From Porphyra umbilicalis (lineage: Eukaryota; Rhodophyta; Bangiophyceae; Bangiales; Bangiaceae): a DNA stretch of 64,000 nucleotides. Below, piece after piece: positions 22,534 to 32,408 of this stretch. Below the pieces are notes generated by a model that was not told the origin of the DNA, did not search any database, and saw only the letters and a list, made by a program, of their open reading frames with translations. Every line of letters begins with the position of its first letter. Within the stretch, counting starts at the first letter, position 1. A program made the position numbers and the translations under genes. The stretch lies in assembly GCA_002049455.2 (NCBI GenBank), contig KV918781.1, positions 372,001 to 436,000 on the forward strand, in the 5' to 3' direction.

Positions 22534-22880
22534 GTGGACGCAAGTGGCGCCGGTGCCGGCGCCGGCGGCCGTCCACCATGGGGACGCACAGGGCGCCGGT
22601 GCCGCCGCCGTCAGCAATCCACCATGGGGTCGCACAGAGCGCGGATGCCGGAGCCGTCGGCCGGTCACAATGGGGACGCACAGGGCGCCTGTGCCGCCAC
22701 CGTCGGCAATCCACCATGGAGATGTACAGGGCGCCGGTGCCGGCGCCGTCGGCCGTCCACCATGGGGACGCACAGGGCGCCGGTGCCGGCGCCGTCGGCC
22801 GTCCACCATGAGGACGCACAGGAAGCCGGTGCCGCCGCCGTCGGCAATCCACCATGGAAACGAGCAAGGCACCGTCGCCG
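22534..22880. repeat. Minisatellite, 45-46-bp units, about 7 copies
   Basis: CCACCATGGGGACGCACAGG-like cores occur near 22574, 22620, 22666, 22712, 22757, 22802 and 22850, separated by GCCGGTGCCGCCGCCGTCGG. All frames on both strands are open across much of it, which explains several overlapping long ORFs that are not genes. Confidence 0.8.
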
Positions 22881-23353
22881 GTGGCCTTGGCAGCCGGTAA
22901 AGCACGATGGGGAAGGACGTGCCAGATATGAGGCGCAGTTTCCGTTGATGCGATCGGCGCTGCGTGCTTGGAATTCGGATTGGCGCACAGAGCGCCACGG
23001 AGGGCCCTGTTACAGGTTCTCTTTGCAGCGCGAGCACGAGCTGACGCCGTGTGCACGGATCGGCCGCGCGCACCACTTTCGCGCGGCCGCCGCTTGTCCA
23101 CCTGTTTGAGAACTGACGGTGACCAATCAGAAGGCTCAAATTCTGGCCTCAACCAGCACTGCAAGCACCTATGATTGTCGTTTGCAATAAGCAATATGTA
23201 TGCAGAAGGCGTTTCCATTAAATGAGACTAAGCCTCCAATCCGCGTCGATGAGCGGTGTCTCAGCACATGAACACTCACTGTATTGCTCCACCACAGTCA
23301 CACTGGTTTCCAACACCAGCGACACTACCCCCGATCTGCTGTGATCGTTGGCC
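22881..23353. other. Spacer, nothing supported
   Basis: This lies between the 45-bp minisatellite and the SPAGAP-repeat ORF. No recognisable gene, RNA or repeat was seen. Confidence 0.3.
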
Positions 23354-24145
23354 ATGCTCTGTCGGTCTTATCTTTCTTTTCCAGCACCTTTCTCGACTCC
23401 CGACGCCTCTATTTCGCACGCCTCGTCCTTTTACGACGTCATGTGCGCCTCCCCAGCCGCTGCGCCGTCGGGCTCCCCAGCCGGTGCGCCGCCAGCCTCC
23501 CCTGCCGGTGCGCCGTCGGCCTCCCCTGCCGGTGCGCCGTCGACCTCCCCTGCCGGTGCACCGCCGGCCTCCCCTGCCGGTGCGCCGCCACCCGCCGCCA
23601 ACGCGGCGGGCTCCGTGCCGGAATCGTCGGGAAAGGCAAAAAAACGCCGGAGCAACTCCCACAAGCGCGGCAACTGGCCACGTAAGCGCCGCCGACGGGA
23701 CGCCTGGGTGGCAAGAGCCATGGCGACCGCCGCTGCCTCTGCGTCGTCTGCGGCCGCAGCGCGAGCCGCGCCTGCTGCGGCGGCCGTACGTGCGGCGCCA
23801 GCAGCAGTGAAGACGTCCGCCGAGGCCGTGTCACCGATGGGTGTCCCGGGATCTTTACCTCCGGTCCCGGTACGCGCGGTAGCCACGGCCAAGGTCCAGG
23901 ACTCTGGGTCGGAGTCGGAAGAGATCATTTGCGAGGGCCGTGTGGGTGTCACAGTCGTGAACGTTGGTAGGACGCCTGACGCAGGCATCCGAGACGCTGA
24001 TCTGAGCGCCCTGCGACGGCCTGACGGCCTGGTGTCGTGTCTGTTGCTGGCTTCCTGGAAGCTGACGAGCTCCGCGCCACGCGACAAGGTGTATCGCGCA
24101 TTTTTCCGAGTGCAGCGCAACCTATCTTCAACACCCAGTTGGTAG
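23354..24145 (+). CDS. Hypothetical protein with SPAGAP octapeptide repeats
   Basis: ATG 23354 gives 263 residues; a second ATG at 23441 sits just before the repeats and could also serve. Five to six 24-bp units encode Ser-Pro-Ala-Gly-Ala-Pro plus two variable residues. A strongly basic, nuclear-signal-like block follows (KAKKRRSNSHKRG, RKRRRRD), then an Ala-rich linker and an acidic/serine patch (SGSESEE). The last quarter may continue in another frame: the +1-shifted frame from about 24037 contains LVAEMRRAMLDGAPVDRQRR and ends near 24321 after a hydrophobic stretch. The family is unknown. Repeat, basic block and location suggest a mobile-element DNA-binding protein, but this is inference. 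Confidence 0.4.
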   Translation: MLCRSYLSFPAPFSTPDASISHASSFYDVMCASPAAAPSGSPAGAPPASPAGAPSASPAGAPSTSPAGAPPASPAGAPPPAANAAGSVPESSGKAKKRRSNSHKRGNWPRKRRRRDAWVARAMATAAASASSAAAARAAPAAAAVRAAPAAVKTSAEAVSPMGVPGSLPPVPVRAVATAKVQDSGSESEEIICEGRVGVTVVNVGRTPDAGIRDADLSALRRPDGLVSCLLLASWKLTSSAPRDKVYRAFFRVQRNLSSTPSW

Positions 24146-24853
24146 CAGAGATGAGGCGTGCGATGCTTGACGGGGCGCCCGTTGATCGGCAGCGCCGTCA
24201 GGCGTTTATGAACCGGCGCTGGGCGTCAACGGCGATTGTCATTTTATTCTGTTTTCTCTACTGTTTCACTGTGTGGCTACCATTTTGCCGTCAAGCTCGT
24301 CCATTTGTACCAAAATACTGAGCTGCACGCATCAACACACAGCTACATCCAACTGTCTTTGGCCCGTCCTCCCTGGCACGCATTGAATAAGGCGCGGTGC
24401 GCGGCGAAGAGTCTCAGAATGTGCCATCAAAAGGTGAAGCAAGCGCAGTGGAGGAGCAATATGAGAGACAAAGCAAGAGAGGCTGGTCTGGAACTCGCAC
24501 GACATTGGGAGGGCTCGGAGGCCTCGGTACGTGACTAGTGGCGACCAGCAGCGTGGAAGCCGAAACGTTCTTCCTGGATACACAATCACATATGTAAAAG
24601 CAGAGCGAATGGATCTCAAGTTTTTCTCCGAAGGGCTTAAATTGAACACCAAAAATGACAAACAACAGACAGACCAGAAGCCAAATCAGAAGTGTATCAT
24701 TGTGTTTCGAAATTGACGCTCCCATCGATGTAGCACACCATCGCCTGCCGGTGTGGATCCTCTCAAAGCACGGCCAGAGGGGCAGGGATTCAACTCCTTT
24801 ACCCACGAGAATGGCACATGCCAGTGCAGTTGCAAACGCAACACGACTTCCTA

Positions 24854-25251
24854 TTGCTGATCCCCGAATTTGGTCCTGGGGGACAGAGACAGAGACTGAC
24901 TGTGAATAACAGCACTCTATTGGTCTAAAACGACAGTAAGAAGGCATCGAAGCCAATAGACAGCCCGCATTGGGTGCCAGGACCTTGCATCCAGCAGAAC
25001 TCACTGTTTGTTGCCGCTTTATCCGACTTTCTTGGCACGGAGCAATCTGCCCACGCGAGATCTTGAGATTTTCTACTGTCTCCTTGCCAGAAGGGCAGAA
25101 AAAAAAGGAGCTGAAGATGATTTCCGGGCTGTATGGGCACATGTAAGCAATCAGGAGCACCAAGTCAGTCCCAAAGGCGCATGTGATTGGTGGAGAGAGT
25201 CGGTCCGCAAGTCAGTCTATGTCCACCAGGACAAAATTCGGGGATCAGCAA
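24854..25251. mobile_element. MITE, TTGCTGATCCCC family, full copy (398 bp)
   Basis: The TIRs start TTGCTGATCCCCGAATTT and run about 45 bp inward, through GTCCTGG and GGACA-AGAC-ACTGACT. TA lies on both outer sides, compatible with a TA target duplication. There is no coding capacity. Related full or partial copies occur at 26416, 27620, 39610 and 61800. Confidence 0.75.
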
Positions 25252-26415
25252 TATATGATATCACAATGGCAATGGCAGATTTCCCACCCGCAAAACATGA
25301 GTTTCCTTGTGAGCGTAACCGCCCGAGTAACCGAGTTAGTGCACTTCGGGAAAGCTTCCCGTTTCAACTGGCACCCGTCAGTTCATGTATAGTGACTACA
25401 TCATGACTGCAGGACTCCCACCTTGGTTGATCGTTCCCAGTCGAGCGATCACACTGATTGACACACGCAAAGACGCCGGTTCTCATCGCTCGATTGGGAT
25501 TCAAGAAGCCGATCGACCGCAACGTTAATCAATCGATCTGCTTACTAGCTCATACTAAAGAACACTTAGTCTTAGTATGATTTAAACTTCCGCACCCTGC
25601 TTCCCGTCATTTCAGTTGCGTTTCCTGGCAGAGATAACTGGGCGTAGGTAGCGGCACGGCAGAAAAGTCCGCATGTTATCCCAGGTTCTTGGACACCAAA
25701 ATCCCAGGTTACTTTCGCCATATTCCCGGGTGAAAGTCCCCCAGATCGCTCACAGACCGTCGTTCGGAGCCCCAGAAATGCCAAGACTTCAGGGATCACG
25801 CTTTCGATTGGCTTTCGTGGTCAGAACAGGGAACCAGCATCTCCACCAATAGAGCCAAGCGTCCAACCCAACACCCACGTGTGCACAACGTGTGGCGCTG
25901 TTACTGGCTCTCCAAGCGCAGAGCCAAAACTAAGCAGATCACGTCTCAAACTTGGGCTCACCTTGTCGTCTCTGGCGGTGGGCCTATTTTGTGGCACGCC
26001 ATTATAGTGCGTTTTCCTTACAAGAGACAGCTGATTCAGCTCAATACGAGCAAAAGTGGCCTACATGCACTGGAATGGAAGACTTGCGACTTATATTCCC
26101 TTGTGAACAATTCTCTCATAACAAGAACGCACTGTATTCCCACAGACGCACAACTGAGAATCTCCATGAATGCCAGATCGTCTCGCAGATGTCTGCAAGC
26201 CACGGGTCACGCCTTCCATTGGCTTTCGAGGTCCGAACAGGGAACCTGGGGTTGACCAAACAACTGGGGCGTCTTCAAACAGGCCTGCTTGGAGTGGCGC
26301 TGCCGTTCAAGCTCCACAAGAAGGGCCATCCCTCGAAGCCACCACGAGATGCATTAACAGATTAATAAATGTAAACTGATCCATTTATGGGCCGTCTTAG
26401 CCCCGTCACACCCTA

Positions 26416-26605
26416 TTGCTGATCCCCAAAATTTGTCCTGATTGACAAAGACTGACTGACAGACTGACTCTCGCCACCAATCAAATGCGCCCCTGGGACT
26501 GACTTGGTGCTCCTGTTTGCTTTCATGTGCCCAATCAGCATGGAAATGAGCATCAGCTCCTTTTTTTTCTGCACTTCTGGCCAGGAGACAGTACAAGAAC
26601 TCAGG
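26416..26605. mobile_element. MITE, TTGCTGATCCCC family, partial copy
   Basis: It begins TTGCTGATCCCCAAAATTTG and retains the CAATCA, GGTGCTCCTG and CAGCTCCTTTTTTTTCTGCA blocks in inverted order relative to 24854-25251. It breaks off after CCAGGAGACAGTA. Confidence 0.65.
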
Positions 26606-26846
26606 CCCGTTCGCAGACTCCAACGTCGCTTTGCGTAACGCCGGTAAAACGCACGAAACGCTGCGAAAGAAACATGCGGGCCCGGTCAGCGTTCGTTTTA
26701 AATACACCATCAAAATGTCAAATTATATACTGGCCTTACCTTAACGCACAGTCGACGTCCCTCAGCGAAGGAAGCCACGTTCTCGGCCAGCGCGCGTGCT
26801 CCTCACCTACCTCACAGATTTGTCACGCGTGGGGCGGGTTGTCGCC

Positions 26847-27230
26847 ATGGACCCTGCCTCTATCCTGCGCCATGGTCAGTTTGTCACCACAGTAGGAGGC
26901 GCCTTGTATGCCCAGAGAGGCTATTTTTCCCCTCTCTGGTACCACACCCCAGCCCGTGTCTCTTTTGCTGATGCACAAGAAAGGTACGGGTGCAATTGTC
27001 ATCGAGCTATGCGTATGCCCCTTGGCGCTTTTGGTGACCTCGTTGACGCTTTGCGGCCGCGCCTTTCTCGGCTCGGCGTGCCACCCGATGCGATTGCGCT
27101 GCGATAGTTTGGCGGCGGGAGCTAAATTGACAGTGGCGAGACGCCGTTCGCACGACAGCGCTCCAACAGCGCGTTCTTGATGCCATGAACTGGCAGGCCT
27201 CGGCGCCGCACCTCCTCCTGGAGGTGCTCA
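26847..27230 (+). pseudogene. Decayed PIF/Harbinger-type transposase, N-terminal part
   Basis: ATG 26847 opens a frame containing RMPLGAFGDLVDALRPRLSR and then VPPDAIALR. These match the early helical region of PIF/Harbinger-like (DDE_4-type) transposases, which cut and paste Harbinger elements. A TAG at 27105-27107 ends the frame. In the same frame further on GGGS-stop-ID appears where the family has a GGSYID-like motif, so the Tyr codon looks mutated to a stop. A further frame break follows, and no DDE catalytic core is present. It is a fossil, with assignment by motif recognition only. Confidence 0.55.
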
Positions 27231-27448
27231 AAAGAGACTCGAGAGGCCATTCTGGATCAGATAGGAGTGTGGCACAGCAACGATTGGGGTGGTGGTTTGG
27301 TTAGGTGGTCGATGCGGGGAGCGGTGTGATGGGTCCGTGCCAGACGAAGGCGGGTGCTGGATCGTCCGACCGGACACCCGAACTGACGCCAGTACAGATT
27401 CCTCATGTAATCGGTTCACCAAATGCGAGCAGGATCGGACTTGTATAA

Positions 27449-27507
27449 CGTTATATAACGTTATGACATACGCCAGCTGCTCGCGTATGTCATAACGTTA
27501 TATAACG
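27449..27507. repeat. Perfect foldback, 25-bp stem
   Basis: The arm at 27449-27473 (starts CGTTATATAACGTTATGACA) is the exact reverse complement of 27483-27507, with a 9-nt loop. Outside it, AGGATC and GATCC continue the symmetry weakly. Confidence 0.85.
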
Positions 27508-27619
27508 CCTGATCCGTGATTGACCAATCAGGGCGGCGTTATGTTTATGCGAACCAGCGTTATGCGAGTCTGCGAACGGGCCTCAAGCTCTGGCGTGGGC
27601 AGCTTGCTGCGTAACAAGA

Positions 27620-27795
27620 CAAGCGGATCAAGCGGCAACAAACAGTGACCTCTGCTGGATGCAAGAAACTGGCACCGAGTGCGGACTTTCTACTGGCTTC
27701 CATTCCCTCTTACAATAGTTTTAGACGAATAGAGCGCTTTTATTCACAGTCAGTCTCCGTCTGTCTCAACCAGAACAAGATGTGGGGATCAGCAA
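27620..27795. mobile_element. MITE, TTGCTGATCCCC family, partial copy
   Basis: It ends TGGGGATCAGCAA and includes CAACAAACAGTGA and TATTCACAGTCAGTCTCCGT, matching the interior and one end of the full copies in reverse orientation. Confidence 0.6.
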
Positions 27796-27913
27796 TTCTT
27801 TTGCACCGGGTTGCAGCCACCAGGGCTCCAACCGCCCTAACGGCCAAATGGTGCCACGTTTGGCTGTTTGAACGATTGGAGCCGGTAGAGGAGACGCTCT
27901 TACCCAGCGCAGT

Positions 27914-27966
27914 GCACCTCGTTGCTGGATGCACCACGAGCCCGGTTCTGGCTCAAATTGCTCGTT
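27914..27966 (-). repeat. Fragment of the 417-bp dispersed repeat
   Basis: Read on the minus strand it matches the right end of the repeats at 35845-36260 and 62071-62487 (CGAGCAATTTGAGCCAGAAC through CAACGAGGTGCACTG). Confidence 0.65.
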
Positions 27967-28919
27967 AACGCTCGTTGAAAACGGGCTCCTGCTCGCACGC
28001 TGGGAGCGTTTGCTCGTGGCCCGTCCAAAAAACTCGTTGTGGCGTGCTGGCGACGATATTAGGCCGTGATTAAGAACTCTATGAAGTCCGCTCAAGCCCT
28101 TACAAGTGCGACCTGGTACGCTAAACGGGTGCGGTGCTCAGTACCGGTTCTGTGCCGAGTAGGGCAAGAAATGCGTAGAAGGACACCATTGTGCAGCTCA
28201 CGAGCATTCGGGGCAGAGCCAGCGGGGGGGAGGGGGCGGAAGGCAGGTATGGCGGAGGTGGCGGGGGTGCGGCCGCCACGCGGGCGGCTCGGTCGCCGCA
28301 GCGGCGGTGGCGGCCGAAGTGTGAGGCAGCCGCCACTTCCGAAGCCGCCACTGGCGCAAGCACAGGCCGGCGGCGGGAAAGCACGGTAGCAAACGTGGAG
28401 CATGGCAACAGCAATTAGCAACCGGCACAGCGTAGGCAGAGCGACGCGGATATCGTGCCACCCTACAAGAAAAACCACCCAGTATATCCCGGGTTTTGGG
28501 TTCCCGAAATCCCGGGTTGATGGAGGAGAAGCCCCTTCTCAGACGGCCGTCAAGCGCCCTCAACATAACGGCCTCCCCGAGATACACATGGACGCAGGGT
28601 TCTCCACAGGCCTCCAGGGGAGCAATCGCAACCCGGGATCCTTAGGATTTTGATGCGCTCACAAGAAGCCACGTTACTTAAATGATTGGCTGAGAAGGGT
28701 CCTGTCGGGCCACCAAATTGACAAGGGTATGACCCACCGCATGACCACATTCGACAATTATCATCTGACCCATGTACAAAACCTCTGTCTGTAAACATAG
28801 GGTTTAAAATACTTCTACTGGTGCCGCTCTTGTTCGGAATCGTGTAGTTTGATCAATCGTGACTTTTCTTGTATTGCTTTGTTTGTTTATTCAGATAATA
28901 CATGATTACAAGGCTAAAG

Positions 28920-29243
28920 CTACGAACTGGATGCAAAAAACCGTTGCGCCGACCTGGGGGCGGGGGCTTGTGCGTCAACCCGGTCGTGGGGCGCGGCCGG
29001 TACAACAGGTAGCAGTGAAGCTGCCACTCGCGGTGGCGCCGGCAACGCGGTGGCCAGGGCCGGTGGCGTCGGTGCCCAGGTGGCCTTGGAAACTTGTGCG
29101 CGGTACTCCGTGGCGTTCGTAGCGATCATGGAAAAAAGAGCACACGCCCCCGGAGATCTCTGGCAAATGGAAAGCCGCGGCTTCAGGTCCTCCAGGAACT
29201 CAATAGCGGAGGTCAATGTGGCCCGCGGCTGGTTATGAAACGT
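28920..29243 (-). pseudogene. CQRS-motif repeated gene, copy 1 (fragment)
   Basis: The minus-strand frame reads VTFHNQPRATLTSAIEFLE, then LKPRLSICQRSPGACALFS, then a Pro/Ala-rich tail to the stop at 28920. It is clearly homologous to 36834-37140, where about half of 48 aligned residues are identical, including MTF/VTF, AI-FLE, RL--CQRS and ACAL. No Met start is present and a stop lies just upstream, so this is an exon or a truncated copy. I do not recognise the family. Two copies among transposons suggest a mobile-element protein. Confidence 0.4.
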
Positions 29244-29246
29244 CAC

Positions 29247-30806
29247 CTTCTCGAATTAGGTTGCCGCCCTATTGGTCAGCCGATGCAGCTCCTTCTAGTC
29301 TGCGGCAGAGATTCCCAGCTCTGGGGCGCCGACGACCTTCATCCGGCTCACGGATTCCCCGGTCGGCATTGGCACGGAGCGGCGCCCCGCGTGCTTGTCC
29401 TTGTCAAGCTTGAACCCCCCCCATCCGCTTGTGCGCCCCCGGATGCGCTCTGATTCTTTAGGTCGGGAGCGAGCAGGCATCGGCGCCTGGGGTGAAGCTT
29501 GCACAGAGCCGGGAACGGCCGCCAACCTGCCCACACCGCCTCCGCCAGGGGACTGGGAAGTAGACCCCTGCGTAGCCGGATACGCGGACCGAACCTCAAT
29601 CGGCCGCCGTGGAAGAGGCGGAACCGGCCGCGCCGACAATCGGTGGGGCGCCCATGCAGACATGCCCGTGGGGGAGGGGCCAATTGTTGAACGAGTGGAA
29701 GGCACCGGCGGAGTCGCACGGCGGTCCGATCCGGATCTGCGCCGTAGACGACGCGGGGAGGTGGAGGGCGGGGGGGATGTCGCCGCCGATAGGCACGTGG
29801 CTGCCGCCACGGCCGCCGCCAAACTTTCTGAGACACAGTTACAGATCGGAAAGAAACCAATCGAACGAAAGGGAAGGCAGAACGAGGGGATGGCAGCTCG
29901 AACCAAAATAACACCTGGGGGAGTCAGTGACCATATGCGCTTGAGAATTCTTTCATACGAGGGAAGGTCGGCGGTGCGACACAGAGAGAGAGAACCCGCA
30001 CACCCACACCACCCGGCTCACATGTGAGACATGTTGTGGACACGCAGTGTTCGCCGGAAAGAGATGAGCAAACACAAACTGCAAAGCACGGATCTCCGTC
30101 AACGTCAGCGCGTGTACGTTGGACCCGCGCCATAGCGGTCCGTACGCCACGGAGACAGCGGTGGGGACAGGACCCGAGGAGGACGAGATTGGTCAAGCAC
30201 AGGAAGAGCACAGGAATGCAGAGCGCCAATGCGGTGGCAGGGATAGTGGGGACATGCCTGGTTGCGGGCCACGTGCCGTCGGCGCGACGGCAGTGGGACT
30301 GCCGGGGCGCGACGACGATGAGCACGGCGGGCAGTGTGAGGGCGTAGACGCTGCATGCACACTGACGATCGCAGGTCGTGAGCAGCCTTTTAGATGCACT
30401 CGCCCTGAATAGACTGTGGGCACTCAGCCCCTCCAGAAGCACCCGCAAACGGTGGTGGCGGACACTTGCCCCTCGCTCGAGCCCTATGTGCGCCACCCCC
30501 CTTCGTGGCCTCGTGACGAGCCCCCCCCCCCGTGATCGCCGACCAGCGCGGTGAGGAGATATCCCACACACTCCACCGCGACTCCGAGATTCTGGGGCGG
30601 AGAAGCTCCCTCGCGCGGGGAGAGAGCAGAATAGACGGCGGGTGCTGGCGGCCGTCAAAAGTCTCTATGAAGGGACCTTTAGTCAAATTTCACGGCGGGC
30701 AAGAACATTTGCCGCACTAAGTATACGAGCACAGCCTGCAAGGTCCTGGCCTTCCACCTTGTCAATTTGCCTTGATATAAGTGAGTAAGCAGCCAGCTGC
30801 GTGTTA
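29247..30806. other. Spacer, nothing supported
   Basis: Overlapping Pro/Ser/Arg-rich frames lie on both strands, with no motif. A Met-containing minus frame upstream of copy 1 of the CQRS gene (29295-29906) could be its N-terminal exon, but there is no direct support. Confidence 0.3.
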
Positions 30807-32020
30807 TTATTCCACGAATAGAAGTCCCTTGGCGACACAAGCCACCCTGCCATACTGAGTGTCCGAGAACGGCTCTGGACTAAACAAAACGCAGTGCACC
30901 CCCTCCGTCTCCATCGTGCTGACCACTTCGGCCAAAGCCCCGACGGGCACATGGTAGCGCGTACCTCCCGAACCAGAGATGCACTCAATGCCAAACTTGG
31001 TCGCAGCGTATCCGTAACGGCCGGGGCGGTCCTTTGCCGGCTTAACACGCTCCACGTAAGCAAAAGCCATCGGACGCCCATCGATCAAAACGGCCGCGTA
31101 ATGCAGGGCCGCCGCAAACGTGAAGACATGCCGCTGTTCCAGGGGGCCCCCTCGACGGCGCACCATCTCGGTAGAGTTGATTTGCAGAAGGTGTTTCCTG
31201 CGCCGATGCTTCTGACAATCCGACCCCATGAGCCGTGACCTAGCAGTTTTCCCTGAAGCCAACTCCAAGCGGTAGTACTTCATCGCCAGAATTTCTTGAG
31301 GGACGTCGTGTACCGCTTCTTGCGCCAGCACAGCCCGCATGCTGACCAACTCCGCGCCGCCGAGATAAGCGACCGCGCTCCTGGGCGGGAGCAGAGTGCA
31401 ACTGGGATCTATATCCTGGAGAATCTTCAGGCCGCAACGAGTAGACCCGCCCTCCTTCGGGGGCCTGCCAGTTGCCGCGGCCCACTCTTGCGTTAAAATT
31501 TGATGACCGAAGAAAGTGATCAAATCGGCCTCACATTGCCGCGTTAAGTTTTCCTCGAGGCTTGCATGAGGTCTCGATTGCGATCTAATTAAATTACCCA
31601 GCGTCCCAATCTTGCGCTCCATAGGAGACTGCCAACAGACCCAGGCCGGTCCGCATGCTCGGAGCAAGGGGGCGATGTGCAGCAGCGTCGAAATAGTGGA
31701 CAGACACAGCGGTAGCCGCTCGACTGAGCCGCCGAAGCTCGTATCGTAGTAGTTTGATACAAAGTACGTGATATCGTCATCAATCGACTTGATCTCGGCC
31801 TCTGACAAGCCACTTGGCCGAAAGAGGAGACGGCAAGGCCGACAAAGCGCCATGAAGATGTTGTAACATTCGCCGGGGATGCGGCCAGCGAGTAGAACTT
31901 CTCCCATGCACAGAATGATGTGCATCCAATCCACTGCCTTAAACGACTTGTGATGAATGTCGATGTTCCTCAAGGACCTTGCTTGCGCCCGCGGCACAGT
32001 CCGTCGTGAGTTACCCAGAT
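30807..32020 (-). pseudogene. CACTA/tnp2-type transposase, 5'-truncated copy
   Basis: The frame is open well upstream, but family-like sequence begins near 32020 (LGNSRRTVPRAQARSLRNID). Tnp2-type blocks follow: FKAVDWMHIILCMGEVLLAG, CRPCRLLF and the diagnostic CGPAWVCWQSPMERKIGTLG, with LIRSQSRPHASLEENLT next. A 200-residue C-terminal region then runs to the stop at 30807-30809. The part that should precede (zinc-type and STDGFQ blocks) is missing and replaced by GC-rich low-complexity sequence at 32020-32400. It faces away from the plus-strand copy that starts at about 32409. The frame itself is intact over 400 codons, so this may be a recent truncation. Confidence 0.7.
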
Positions 32021-32408
32021 GCGGGCTGGGACCGACCTCTCTCTCCTCAGTCGTCACCGCACACCACCAGACCAGTTCGCCCCCATCACCGTGACCTCTG
32101 CCTCCAGCCGGGCTGAACGGATTCCCCCCCCCCCTCACCGTGTGCCCCCCTTCTGTCGTGCCGGCATGGCGGACATGCGGGCGTGTTCCTGCCCTCTGTG
32201 CAGTGGCGGGATATCCAATCGCTTCTCGCTTGTCTCCAGTGCCACCTGATTTGCACACAGGCGCTGCGGAGCGGTCGACCCCCTCGTCCCCCGAGACGGG
32301 TGCCAGCTGCGGGCGCGGCGCCTGCGGCTGCGGACGCAGCCCCTGTGGCTGCGGTCGCTGCCCCTGCGGCCGCCGGCCCTGCACCTGAGCAATCCGATCT
32401 AGGGGACC

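Larger units (their letters stand above)
24146..26846. other. AT-richer spacer with MITE copies
   Basis: No gene is supported. The two MITE copies in it are listed separately. A small perfect stem, TCATACTAA/TTAGTATGA, lies at about 25550-25581. The remaining ORFs are short and featureless. Confidence 0.4.
27231..28919. other. Repeat-bearing spacer
   Basis: This contains a perfect foldback, a MITE fragment and a fragment of the 417-bp dispersed repeat, listed separately. 28190-28400 is GC-rich low-complexity sequence. 28437-28530 shares short blocks (CGGATATCGTGCC; TACAAGAAAAA) with 35576-35665 and 37984-38015. No gene is supported. Confidence 0.4.

Noticed and set aside
21740-22880. CRISPR-like array
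   Set aside because: Repeats are contiguous without unique spacers, and the DNA is eukaryotic.
22183-23139. Long minus-strand ORFs with WWxADGGGTGA-like repeats
   Set aside because: They are translations of the 45-bp minisatellite; all frames are open and unit length varies between 45 and 46.
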